From Pogostemon cablin (lineage: Eukaryota > Streptophyta > Magnoliopsida > Lamiales > Lamiaceae), in the NCBI GenBank assembly GCA_023678885.1, contig CM043001.1:630001-694000 (forward strand): a DNA stretch of 64,000 bases, read 5' to 3'. A program made the translations under genes and the position numbers. Numbering within the stretch: position 1 is the first letter of the stretch; the number at the start of each line of letters is the position of its first letter. Below are positions 1 through 11,399 of this stretch, piece by piece. The notes under the pieces were generated by a model that was not told the origin of the DNA, did not search any database, and worked only from the letters and a program-made list of their open reading frames with translations.

Positions 1-144
1 CTTTTGATTCGATATTTAACTTGATTACACGGTAAGTTATAATTGATCCTTTACACTTAAGAATACACTTTTAGTGCACATAAATAAGTGAACAACAAGC
101 AGTGAGTCGTGATCCAATGAGGACCATATATATAAAAATAATTT
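1..144. other. AT-rich flank, nothing recognised
   Basis: No coding potential, repeat or motif is recognised. It precedes the left copy of the long duplication that flanks the LINE. Confidence 0.5.
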
Positions 145-475
145 GACATAATGAAAGAATGAGGGTAATTCTCATTTATTGGCTTATAAAGGTACACTAT
201 AAATTTGATCTTAGGATGAGACATTGTTTCTAACAATAAACCTTATTGATCGATTTCTGGCGAAGCAATCTGTGGTAAGAAAGAAGCTACAACTTCTTGT
301 AACTTTACTTACAACAATGTGAAAGGTTTTGGAGGATGATCAAAAGTTGTGTTTTTGATGAGTGAAGCACTGAAATGGTAATCACTATTTCTGCTGTGCT
401 TTTGTGGGGTAGATGAAACTCATAAGTGAATTTCAAAGACCCAAATAAAAATATGTGGTTAGAATTAATATTTCT
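145..475 (+). repeat. Left copy (part 1) of the ~0.5-kb duplication flanking the LINE
   Basis: This segment aligns base for base with 29103-29433, with roughly 7% substitutions by eye. Both copies start GACATAATGAAAGAATGAGG. The copy is cut at 475 by the Tekay-type element and resumes at 24198, so the uninterrupted left copy is about 507 bp. It is not obviously coding. Confidence 0.85.
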
Positions 476-2466
476 TGACACGACCAACCTTACATAATTT
501 ATAATTCAAATACTAATTAACATAAACATCATCATTATAAAACTGCATATATTTTTTTTCCACATAATATATATAAAACCATAGTCTAACATGCGTCATC
601 AATTTCTGACACCACATCAATCCAGACAAATCATGACAATACTTATTACATGACATAACAAAATATCAGCGTAAATAAAATAAACCCACGGCCTAGCCCA
701 ACAGGTCGTCATCTATGTACATTCACTCAAAATCCTGAATGAGCTCCACAGCTTGCACAAACACACCACATACTCAATTATCATCAGGCTCACCTACAAC
801 GCATAAACTAGTGAGACAAAAATCTCAGTAAGTAGAAATCATGCATGTCAGTGCATGAAAATGCATTTAGTTTTCTATCGCCTATTTCCTAGTCTTTCTA
901 GTTGATCTCATTTATTTTGAAAACTGTTCACGTTGCGGGATCCCCACGACACACTTATGATATGCACCCCAAATGAGCTCAATGGGGATAATTTTCCAAA
1001 CTCCGAATATATAAAGTGCCGAGAATGGTTTTTTCGTACCCTGATAGAGTATTGGGGATGATTTTTCTGAACCCCGAATAACGTACTGAGAATGATTTTT
1101 TCGAACTCAGAATAAAGTGTCGGGAATAATTTTTTCGAACCCTGACAGAGATGCATATATAATGGCCGCACACACCATTAGTATCTTATTAATTTTGGGG
1201 AAAATATTTTTTCATGATTATGTATGGTATGCAACCACGACAATTAAATATGCATCATAAACCATTTACGACATCAATATCAATATTTAATCACAATAAA
1301 GCAACAACTTAACTTCAATTTACACAAATTCACTTCTGAAACAACTTCACCCCAATCACATAAGTCCATTTATAGAATAATAACTTCACCTTTGATCACA
1401 CGATCCCTTTTTAGAATAACAACTTCATCTCGGATCACACAGATCCTTATAAATAATATATTCTCAGATCATACAGATCTATATTCAACAGTTTCTGTTC
1501 ACACAGATCTGAATAGGACAATAATATTATCTCAAATCACATGAATCCAAAACTTGTATTGTAAATTTATCACAAATAATTTACAAATAATATGGTTGAA
1601 TATGAACCATACTTTACCCAAATCACATAAATCCACATCTTGTATCACAAATTAATCCCAAATAATTCATAACGTAATTAAACTAATCACAAATAATCAA
1701 TAACATAATTATCACATATTAATCACAAATAATTCACAAACAACATGTTTATGTATTGTAGTTGGACTTCTACTTACCTGAACTCCGACAATAGTGATAA
1801 TACTATAAACTTTGTGAAGAATGGTGACTATCTATCTCCCGTCCCGGCACGCTCCTCTTTCTCGTCCCGACTACGCAAATACTCTTTCCTCCCCTCTCTC
1901 TTTCTCTTCTCTCTCTCTTTTTCTTTTTTCTTTTTTTTTGCGAATTGTTGTTCTTCGCAAATCAACTCAACATGGGTTTTTATAGATGGGATTACAGGAT
2001 GGATTCACAATCCCACCGCCTCAACCTTTCTAATAATAGTAACTTACTATTTATAGTAAGTTTCTATTAATAGTAAATAAAATTATTATTATTATTATCC
2101 ATTATGAATATACGTGCAATACTTATTAGTTAAGATATAATATATTTACAAATTAATACACATACGTGTATACTTTCTCACAACTATTATTATTACGAGA
2201 ACACGTGTGATACTTAATAATTAAGAAATAATATATTTATACACATAAAATAATTATATTATATATCCAAATAATTGCACGTAAATATTTATGCACACAT
2301 ATATTCACATATTGTCATTATTTTTATCACGGATGTCTCAAATAAAAATATAAACATAAATAAAATGTAGAAATAATTGTCACATAATTGCCACATAATT
2401 ATAAAATGCACATAACACAAATTAAATTATATTGGCACATGAGTAGTGAGAAACTCGGGTATCACA
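476..2466 (-). repeat. 3' LTR of the Tekay-type element
   Basis: It is 1991 bp and pairs with 22179-24192. It contains a CT-rich stretch around 1875-1945, an AT-rich distal part, and a degenerate tandem array near 970-1150. Open frames inside it are readings of that array and not genes. Confidence 0.93.
970..1150. repeat. Degenerate tandem array inside the left LTR
   Basis: About five units of 33-45 bp share the core GAATGATTTTTTCGAAC. The same array occurs in the other LTR at about 22680-22850, so it was present before insertion. Confidence 0.75.
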
Positions 2467-2480
2467 TCCTCCCCACCTTA
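2467..2480 (-). promoter_or_regulatory. Polypurine tract of the Tekay-type element
   Basis: The minus-strand sequence TAAGGTGGGGAGGA lies directly against the 3' LTR, where plus-strand DNA synthesis is primed. Confidence 0.85.
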
Positions 2481-2505
2481 TAAAAATTTCGTCCTCGAAA
2501 TTTAC

Positions 2506-3834
2506 TTACCTGAAGAGTTCTGGATACTTAGCCATCATCTCATCTTCTCTTTCCCAAGTGGCCTCCTAAACTAACTGATTCCTCCATAACACCTTCACTA
2601 ATGGTATCTCTTTATTTCTGAGCTTCTTCACTTCTCGCCATAAGATCTCAACTGGTATTTTCTCATAACTCAAATATTCTTTCAATTCAACTGGTTCCTG
2701 CCTGAGAACATGAGACGGATTAGGAACATACTTCCTCAACACTGACACATGAAACACATCATGTACTCTAGACATCGATGCTGGTAAATCCAACTTGTAG
2801 TCAACACTTCCAACTCTTTCAATAATAGTGAATGGATCAACATATCTTGGACTGAGTTTTCCTTTCTTTCCAAACCACATTATCCCATTTATTGGCGATA
2901 TTTTCAAGAATACCTGATCACCCACTTCAAAATCCAATTCTCTCCTCTGTTTGTCTGCATAACTTTTCTGCCGATCTTGGACAACTTTCATCTTCTCTCA
3001 AATACGGATAACAGCTTCTGACATTTCACGAATTAAGTCTGGACCCAAAAGTTTCTTCTCTCCAACTTCATCCTAATATACCGGAGACCTACACTTCCTC
3101 CTGTACAATGCTTCATATGGAGCCATCCTGATAGTAGACTGATAACTGTTGTTGTACGAGAACTCTATCAAATGTAAAAATTTACTCCACTGACCTTAAA
3201 AATCCAACACACATGCTCTAAGCATATCCTCCAAAATCTGTATTGTACGCTCTGATTGACCATCTGTCTATGGATGGAATGCTATGCTGAAAGATAATTG
3301 TGTCCCCAACGCCTTATGCAAACTCTTCCAGAAAGCGGACAAGAATCTTGTATCTCTATCTGACACAATGGTAAGTGGTACTCCATGGAGTCTAACGATC
3401 TCTTGTATATATAGCTGGGCAAAGTGATCCATGGAATACGTAGAGTATATAGAAAGAAAATAAGCTGACTTAGTCAATCGATCCACGATAATCCAAATGG
3501 CATAGTGACCTTTCACTGTCTTCGGTAGCCCGATAACAAAATTCATAGTGATATTCTCCCACTTCTATTCTGGAATAAATAGAGGCTGTAAAGTTCCTGC
3601 TGGTCTCTGATGCTCGGCTTTGACTTACTGACAAGCCAAACATTTCTCCACATATTGAGCGACATCTCTCTTCATCCCTAGCCACCAATAATGTGACTTC
3701 AAATCTCTATACATCTTAGTAGCTCCTGGATGTACAGAGTACGGTGTTGAATGAGCTTCTGTCATCACTTCCTTCCGAATGTCATCCACTTCAGGTAGAC
3801 ATAATCGACTGATAGGCGTTTTCTCAGCACACAA
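2506..3834 (-). pseudogene. Tekay pol remnant: integrase and chromodomain-like C-terminus
   Basis: On the minus strand this begins with the integrase zinc-binding segment (3625-3834), which has the H/H/C/C spacing ending EKCLACQ. The catalytic core follows (3268-3546), with NFVIGLP and the later acidic motif IVSDRDTRF. The C-terminal part (2566-2991) contains KLSPRYVDPF and VHDVFHVSVLRKYVP, then the chromodomain-like end. A stop codon breaks the chromodomain just after KVLWRNQLV. Matching residues (EATWERED) resume immediately and end at 2506. More stops and frame changes separate the core from the C-terminal part. In an intact copy this protein would insert the cDNA into the genome. Confidence 0.88.
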
Positions 3835-5433
3835 TTAATCCTCAAGTATGAAGGATATCAATTGTAGTTTCGAAGGTGACCAAGTTATATATCAAACCCA
3901 AGGGATGGATAAATATCAATTTAATTATGTTCTAGTAAATTATGACTATGTTGGAAAATATAATGGTTGTGATATTAAGTAACAACTAATAATTAAAATA
4001 ACAAGTAAAAATAACAAGAAGAAGAGATAGTATGTTGTGATCAAGTAAGATGATATGTAGTTCGTCAAGTCATCCAGTTCCACTTATTAATTCATACTTT
4101 CATGTGATGGTGTCCAACTCTGCCTTGTGGTTTATGGACGCATCACTAAACCATGCAAATTCACTCTCACAAGTAAATATGTGTATGACACGTGTGAATA
4201 TTCTCGGAGCAAGAGATATAATTCACCCCCTTCCTAGGTACTATCATAATAAATTATTTCCCGTGCACTTAGTACTCTAACCCGATTTGATCTCCCTTTA
4301 TAGGTACTATGAAATTATACTCTTTATCCTACTTATTAACCCGAATATGATTCAATTAACAAGTATTCATATAAGATAGTTCTAATAAGACTTTGGAATC
4401 CCTTCACTTAGAATTATAATAATAAACCCTGCTCAGCAGTGGACACACTCAACCAATAACCAAGTTATGTATTCAGACTCTACACAACAATTATTGATGC
4501 ACAAAACGACCATGAGTATAGATTAAAAATGCGCAATCTTATATAAAATAAATCATAAGTAGTGTTGTACAGAGTTTACACACGAAAGACAAATTAACTC
4601 ATGAAACCTTCATAACCCTAGAACTACCGAAGCGGCTCTAGCCCATGATTGATCCAAGAACAATCATGGTTAGTTGGACCGATCTTACTTGAATCTCCAG
4701 CGGAACTCTGTCACAGCCCCTCCGGATGATGGAAGATCGCTCTCCTCCCAACTCTACGTCTCCACGTCTCCTTGTATGATAGATGATCAATCTATTATAT
4801 TATGATGCTGCATAAGCCTTCTTTTATACTTGTAATCACGTCTACTAGGCTTAGCATGGGCTTTTTAAGTGATCACACGTATTGACGGTGTAAAAATACG
4901 GATATGGTAAGTTTCCGAGCATTAATTCAACCTCAACAATAAGTTGAATTGACCATCACAAGTCGAATCGGAAGTCGAATCAGCCTACTGTAAGTCCCAG
5001 GTGTTCGATTCGACCAACTGACCAGGTCGAATCGACGCGATGAGGTCAAATCGGCATTCCAGCCAATCGATTCGACCTCAATTCGACCTGATGCCCAGGT
5101 CGAATCCTTCAGTCGTGGTCGAATCCACCTTCTGTACAAGTTGTGTCACCAATTCGACCTGAAGGCCGGGTCAAATTGACATCCTTCAGGTCGAATCAAA
5201 CTCCTTCTTTACCCAAACGGATGGCTTCGACTTCCTTTCTTCCGTATTCAACACTTCCACTCTGATTTCCTTCAAAAAATCACTCAAATAGCTCCATCAA
5301 CACCTGATTCATGCCTTTTCACAATATTTATCAGTTTTCAACTGATTTCATCCTTCAAACACTCCATAATAGCACAAATCCAGACGCAAGATTCATGAAT
5401 TTACACACTCATCATCGACCTCTATAACAAATC
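3832..5433. mobile_element. Insert of unknown class (~1.6 kb) between Tekay RNase H and integrase
   Basis: The Tekay reading frame stops matching at about 5434 and resumes at about 3832, so the sequence between them is foreign to it. It has no coding domain that I recognise. A possible short duplication (ACA or a similar 3-5 bp) lies at the edges, but the boundaries are uncertain by several bases. No clear terminal inverted repeat or LTR pair is visible. It could be a solo LTR or another non-autonomous element. Its clearest feature is a cluster of GGTCGAATC words at 4960-5200. Confidence 0.6.
4960..5200. repeat. Cluster of GGTCGAATC / GATTCGACC words
   Basis: About a dozen exact or one-mismatch copies of the word GGTCGAATC, in both orientations, are spaced irregularly over about 240 bp. 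They are not evenly spaced tandem units. Confidence 0.8.
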
Positions 5434-5926
5434 ACGCCATCATCTGTTATTTGGAAGTCAGAAGATTTTTCAGAGTTGATATCATTTCTTATCTTGTCAA
5501 ACAATTTATTCACCTCTTGTCCCCGTCGAATCTTATCCATCAAAGTTGGTCAAAATGTTAGAACTGCCATCTTTGCTTCCAACGATCCTTCTTGAATGAT
5601 CTCCACACCCATCCTTTGCAAATCAAACAACTCTGGTTTCTGATTAAGGGTCATAGCAGCTACACTCTGTATTGTCTTTCGGCTCAATGCATCAGCAACG
5701 ACATTGGCTTTACCCGGATGATAATTGATAACATAGTCGTAGTCCTTCACCAGTTCCAACCATCTTCTCTGCCTTATATTAAACTCTTTTTGAGTGAAGA
5801 AATACTTCAAACTCTTATGATCAGTATAGATTTCACAACGTTCCCCATAAAAATAATGCCTTCAAATCTTGAGTGCAAACACTACTATGGCTAACTCCAA
5901 ATCATGAGTAGGGTAGTTTTTCTCGT
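5434..5926 (-). pseudogene. Tekay RNase H domain, distal part
   Basis: The minus-strand translation gives LKYFFTQKEFNIRQRRWLEL, then DYDYVINYHPGKANVVADAL, the classic gypsy RNase H end. The linker toward the integrase is present down to about 5434. Upstream, the frame is cut at 5926 by the Athila-like insertion. The missing proximal part lies at 19047-19110, where the frame resumes in register. Confidence 0.88.
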
Positions 5927-5931
5927 ACTCC

Positions 5932-6069
5932 TGATGAGTGATATTTTCACCTAGATTTTAGTATATTTTTATATGAGTTTTCGTATATTTTTATCCGTAT
6001 TTTATGTGTTATTTGGTTGTGTTTTGTGTTTTCATGGAAATGTGTGTGAATGAGCTTAAACCTATAAGT
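5932..6069 (+). repeat. Truncated 5' LTR of the Athila-like element
   Basis: These 138 bp match 9234-9371 almost perfectly and stop matching after AAACCTATAA. The rest of the LTR, the primer binding site and most of gag are deleted. Confidence 0.88.
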
Positions 6070-7094
6070 AAGAAAGAAGAGAATGGGCTTAAATGGATAC
6101 CTAAGTGGAAAAAGGTGCAAGAGGAAAAGAAAGTGGAAGAAAAGGGTAAAGAAGAGGAGTACAAACGTGATTATTGGGGTATTCCGATCACTCCATTCCC
6201 TATTCCCTATCCACAAATGTTTGTAAAAGAGGAGAAGAAAAAGGAGTTTGAGGAGTATGTAAAAGAGCTCAAGAAAAAGTATGAGAAAAAAAGGAAAGAA
6301 GAGCAACCCGAAGCAAGTGGATCAATGCAAAAAGGGGGGCCTACAAAAGTTGGTGATCCGGGGAAGTTCATAATCCCTTGTGATTTTGAAAAGAAAGGTA
6401 CCCTTGATGCATTGTGTGACTTGGGGGCAAGCGTTAACGTGATGTCTCATGCCACATTCAAAGACCTTGCAATTGGAAAGCTAAAGCCTACTACTATCCG
6501 TCTTGAAGTTGTCAATGGTGAGGTTGTGAAGCCACTAGGAATTGTTGAAGATGTGGAGGTAAAGGTGAAGGGGCTAGCTTTCCCGGTCGACTTCATGATT
6601 TTGGAAGTGAAGGCGGACCCAAAGTTCCACTCATTTTGGGAAGGCCATTTCTAGCTACGGGAAGAGCAATAATTGATGTTGGTAGAGAAGAGTTATCCTT
6701 GAGCTCAAAAGGAAAGAGTGTCACGTTCATGTGTAAGAAGGAAAAAGGAGCCAAGTCTCACTTAAAGCCTCCGGATGATTTCGATGATCATGATTCTCTT
6801 CTCTTTGACAATTTAAATTCATTTCTTCATGATTATATGAAATTGTCAAATGCTAACTTGTCTTCTTGTGATGTTGATAGAAAGAAAGCTCCGAACCTCG
6901 ATTGGAAAATTGACAAAGGAGAACGAGAAAGTCCACTAGAATCACTTCTCAATGACGATTTGATGCTTGTAAGCAAGAATTGTGAGGTTGAGCTAGTGGA
7001 CAAGAAGAAGGCCAAGCTAATGTTCAAAGTGAGGATGCGAGGAGAAAGTGGGATGGACCATTCGTTGGTCCAATGATCGTGAAATTCCGTCCGG
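6070..7094 (+). pseudogene. Athila-type gag tail and aspartic protease, frameshifted
   Basis: The first frame (to 6654) gives a lysine/glutamate-rich gag tail, then the retropepsin fold: GKFIIPCDF, CDLGASVNVM (active-site D-L-G-A in place of the usual D-S/T-G-A), and FPVDFMILEV. The expected LILGRPFLATG segment lies in another frame from about 6625, so one base has been lost near 6621-6625. After the protease the text runs into a charged region. It then reaches a segment like the end of Athila pol (WDGPFV and a basic R-rich end before a stop), followed by the AACTTAGCGCTAAATGGGAG signature typical just after pol. No RT, RNase H or integrase lies between them, so about 3 kb of pol has been deleted. 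Confidence 0.85.
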
Positions 7095-9233
7095 CTAGAA
7101 GACGTTAAACTTAGCGCTAAATGGGAGGCAACCCATTCTTTTGTTATTTTGATGCTTTTTGTTGATTTTGGTCTTGTAGATGGATTGTGCTCGTGAGAAA
7201 AAGCATGTTGAAGAAAGGAGAAGAGCTTCATGGATTTGAGTAAAAAATGTCACCATTTGTTGCAAACTTAATTCTCGACTCTTGTATCGAGTCAAGTTTG
7301 GGGGGAAAGTGCATGGTGAACATAGCTTGAGTCGTGTGGATGCGTTTACTTCTCCACAAGAAGATCATCAATGGAAACTACAAGGGTAAGTCCCACCACT
7401 TTTTGCAAACTTAATTCTCACCTCTTAGTTCGATTTAAGTTTGGGGGGAGAGTGCGTGGTGTGACTCACCACTTAAGTGTGTTTGATATGATGATATATT
7501 GATGATGATAGGTTTTCTTATAATATTCACCCAATTTTAAATTTTTTCTCATGAGTTTGGTTTTATTTTGGTATGATTGGTGGTGTTGAAGTGCATGTGA
7601 ATCCATATTTTTAATGCAATTGTTAAGCTAATGGTGTTGTTGAGTGTTTTGAGCATGAATGAAAGGTATTGGAAGCACGAATGGAGCTTGGAGCTAACGT
7701 TTTCTTTACCAAATGCCTATTGAGGGAGTACTCTACACCTTATCACTTTTAGTTACTTGACATAATTTGATTTGGATTGATGTGATTTGCATGCTACTTC
7801 ATTTGTTATGTTTTTGGGAGGTTTCCTTTTCAATAATGTTGGTATGATTGTGAGCTTACATTGTTATGGATGATATAGAATGTGTGCTTTATTGTTAATG
7901 ATGGTGATTTTTGTTTTTGCATGTTATGTGTTTGTTTTGTTTCTTGTTTGTTGAGTCTTTATTTTATGTTTTGTGTGTTTTCTTATTTTTGTCTTGGTAT
8001 GTTTGGTGGTTTGTTTTGGGATGTTGTGAGTCATTTTTGAACATGAGTGGTGATATGTTGTGGTAGTAAGTGATGACAAGTTATGATTAAGAATCTCTAC
8101 ACTTTCGAATTGTGACATGTTTTACTTAACTTGTTCAATTTTGAGATGAATGTGGTACAATAAGTTTCCTAAGGTCCGAGCACAAGCTTGTGAGAATTTG
8201 AGCCTCGACCGTGCATACATTTTTTTCCTTCATGAGTGGATCAATTGAGTTTTGATAAGCTAGAACTTGCTCAAGGACTATAGAAACGAGCCCGATTAGT
8301 GGAGATTAGTGACATGATCTAAGGCCATCCTTGTTATTATAGTCATTACCATATATTTCCCTACCATGAACATCATCCCTAGTCAACCACTTTGAGCCTT
8401 AAAGCCTATTTATTGTGATATAAGCATATTACAAGCCATGATTACCCACTTAAGCCTTACATATATACCATTTGTGTGGGTGATTGAGGAGATGGTAGTT
8501 AGAAAGGTTTGATAAGGAAGAAAAAGAAAAAAGGAAATGGTAAACAAGCAAGAAAAAGGATGAAAAAGAGCACAAGAAAGAATGAACATGCAACCTCAAA
8601 ATAAGAAAATGAGCAAAGCAATAACAATATGCTCAAGTACTTAAAAGTTCAAAGAAGGAAGCATGCATTAAAAGAAGCTCAAAATCTAAGGAAAGTTGAT
8701 GATTAGTGCTTGTGATTACCAAAGTTGAGAAAAGAAGAAAGAAAAGTGGAGAAGTTGAGGAAGTTGATCATCTCTTCGATTACTTACACTTGTTAGTCAC
8801 TATTATCCATACTCTTCCTACCTTACCAAAGAGCCTATCATTACATCCAAATTAAAGACCTTTTTGATCATTAATTTAAACTTTGGTGGTTTGTGAATGT
8901 AGTCCACGAGCAAGCTTATAGCGAGTCGAGCCAATCGATTGATGAGTGTTGTTTTACCCTATTTTAAAGAGTGTTGAGTGACATTTATATCCTATGTGAG
9001 GCTTGGACTAAAAAAAATGGACTATATTACACTATCATTCTCTTTAGATTGAACTTGTTAATTCTTCATGTCATGAATCTAATGTTGTAGGATGACTTAG
9101 CATAAATTGTGATTCTTATTATTATTTGTGTGTTATTACTTATGTTCGTTTAGTCTTTTCCTAGGTGAATATCACTCTCCTTGGTTTATCATTTCGTTGT
9201 GCGAGGATGCACAACACTTTAAGTTTGGGGGTG
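7095..9233 (+). other. Athila post-pol non-coding region
   Basis: A long non-coding stretch follows pol, as is usual in Athila/Tat elements. It has three polypurine-like tracts: AAGTTTGGGGGGAAAG near 7292, AAGTTTGGGGGGAGAG near 7438, and AAGTTTGGGGGTG at 9221. Only the last abuts the LTR. The reading frames seen here are low-complexity and not supported as genes. Confidence 0.75.
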
Positions 9234-9979
9234 TGATGAGTGATATTTTCACCTAGATTTTAGTATCTTTTTATGTGAGTTTTCGTATATTTTTATCCGT
9301 ATTTTATGTGTTATTTGGTTGTGTTTTGTGTTTTCATGGAAATGTGTATGAATGAGCTTAAACCTATAATTTTCACTTTTTATTTGATGCTAGATATGAT
9401 AAGGAAGACGTAGGAAAAAGCGGATCTCAATTCGGAGTTGAAACGAGGGAGAACGAGCCAAAACAGTGAAGAAATACAGGAGCCAGCACCAACACGGGCC
9501 GTGTAGCCAACACGGCCCTGTAAGCGATGGCCGTGCGGCGACACCTATTCATTCAACACGGGCACCTTAAGGCCGTGTCCAGTCGCACGAGTCGTGTTGG
9601 CAGCACGAGCCGTGTCATCAACACGACCCTGTAAGAAAAGGCCGTGCGGGAGTATCAGTTCACACGACACGGCCACCTTATGGCCGTGTGGCAGAGCACG
9701 ACTCGTGCTGTGTAAAATTCTGAAAAAAAATCAGAATCCTTCTAGAAGCCTCCCAAGGGGTATGAATACCCAATACTTCAATATGTGAGAAAAGATCCGA
9801 AATTCCACCTTCCACACACACCTCACACACCATTTCTTCCATTTTACACCATCATCTTCATCCATTCACCATCCATTGGATCTACAATCACCCTACCATC
9901 AAAATCATCATCCAATTGAAGAAAAGAAGCAAGGAAGAGAGGAAGATAACAAGGGAAGGAAGGAAATCACCATTGAAGT
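9234..9979 (+). repeat. Athila-like 3' LTR, part 1
   Basis: It begins TGATGAGTGATATTTTCACC. Bases 9490-9715 are GC-rich, with two ~110-bp imperfect repeats built on ACACGGGCCGTG and GGCCGTGT words. It is interrupted at 9979 by the copia element and continues at 18191. Confidence 0.88.
9490..9715. repeat. GC-rich duplicated block (ACACGG/CCGTGT words) in the Athila LTR
   Basis: Two units (about 9491-9600 and 9605-9715) each contain CACGRGCCGTGT, CAACACGRCCCTGTAAG, GGCCGTGCGG and a later GGCCGTGT. Many of these words can pair as hairpins. Confidence 0.7.
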
Positions 9980-11180
9980 TGTTGGATTGTATACTAAAAG
10001 TCTAGCTTTAGTATGAACAATGTCATAACTATATTTGAAATGAGAATCATTGATCAAATGATTGCATCTTATAATTTATTTTATATGCATGATGCAATAG
10101 TCCATTTACTTTATACTGTAGATAACATGTTGTGCGACAACACGTAGAAGATCATATTATCGGTTTCCTTATAAAGTATAAACAGATGCTCACAACTGAG
10201 ATAGACGGGGACTCTCTATCGGTATGGTTGTAGTGTGATTTGGTATTAGCTTGTCTTGGCTATAGAATCACATTAGTGCACTTGTGTGTATTGAGCAGGA
10301 CCGCCTGAGATCGTTCTTCTTATACTGACTATATAGTAGAACTTGATCTCTGTTATTATGGAAGTTCGTGCTCTTAATCCCTATACAATAACCTCGACAC
10401 GTAGGGCAGTATGTATTTCTTTGATTCATCAATGGGTGAGATTTATAAGTATTAAATCAACAAACTCGGTGAGTTGGGAAGTAGTGCTGTCTCTATGGTG
10501 TGCTGTTGATTGTAGAAGGAATCCATGTCCGTTATAGGTTGATGATGTCCCCTTGAGGAGCTCATAAGGTTTATCATGTAAATCTTGCAAGTGGATTAAT
10601 TTCCGGCATGATAATAAGGTTGAGTGGTACTACTCTCGGATGAGATATTAATTAATTTGAGTTGTCAGTAACTTAATTAATTAATGGACATTGTATATCT
10701 TAAACATGGGGAGACTATCGGGCTTATAATAAGAAGGAGCCCAGAACATAATTTTGGGATTGGACGGGTAGTGCAGTAATAATATTTTAGTGGACTATAT
10801 TATTATTATTGGATTTAATTAAAAGCTTTGGGCTAAGCTTGGTTAATTAAATTCAATTGAGGCCCAGCCCAATTTCTCCTCCTGGTCCCTGCTGTAGCCC
10901 AAGTATATAAGTCATCTCAGTTCCTGTTAACCCTAAGTCTGTGCCTCTTTTGACACACGGGAGAAAACAGAGAGCAGAATGAGAGAACTCTGGGGATTGT
11001 TGACCACCCAACACCAGAGTTGACTTTGGGACATACGGTAGAAGATCAGAGGTGTTCTACACTGCTGTTCATCCTCTACATCGACCCAGAAGTACGGTAA
11101 ATGATTTTATTGCTTCCGCTGTTATTGTTTGCCTGTTTTACTAACGAATCACGTTGATCCAAACGATCCAATTGCCAACA
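9980..11180 (+). repeat. Copia 5' LTR
   Basis: It is 1201 bp, begins TGTTGGATTG and ends TTGCCAACA. It contains the usual copia terminal dinucleotides and is ~99% identical to 16986-18185. Confidence 0.96.
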
Positions 11181-11181
11181 A

Positions 11182-11193
11182 TTGGTATCAGAG
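11182..11193 (+). promoter_or_regulatory. Copia primer binding site
   Basis: TTGGTATCAGAG lies one base after the 5' LTR. It is the standard match to the 3' end of initiator methionine tRNA used by plant copia elements. Confidence 0.9.
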
Positions 11194-11399
11194 TGTTGGT
11201 TTCGTGGTGAAACGTGAGACGTTAGGAAGGGTTAACGTGCCATATGTGTGTTGATTGTCATTGGATAGCATGTTTGATAGGGATTTAGTGATTATTTGTT
11301 TAATTTGTTTTTTTTTAAAAGCATGACAAGGGTTGAGTATCCTTTTGTCTTTGTATCCCTTTCTGCTATCTATTATTGTTGTTGATCGAACAAACAAAG

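Noticed and set aside
908..1173. Two overlapping minus-strand frames with repeated KKSFS/KNHPQ residues
   Set aside because: They are readings of the LTR tandem array, and the same frames recur in the other LTR at 22576-22875.
4960..5200. CRISPR-like repeat cluster
   Set aside because: The words occur in both orientations with irregular spacing, and the sequence is plant nuclear DNA.
6004..6069. Start of a host gene at the ATG in the LTR stub
   Set aside because: The ATG lies in the truncated LTR, and the protein is an Athila gag tail and protease.
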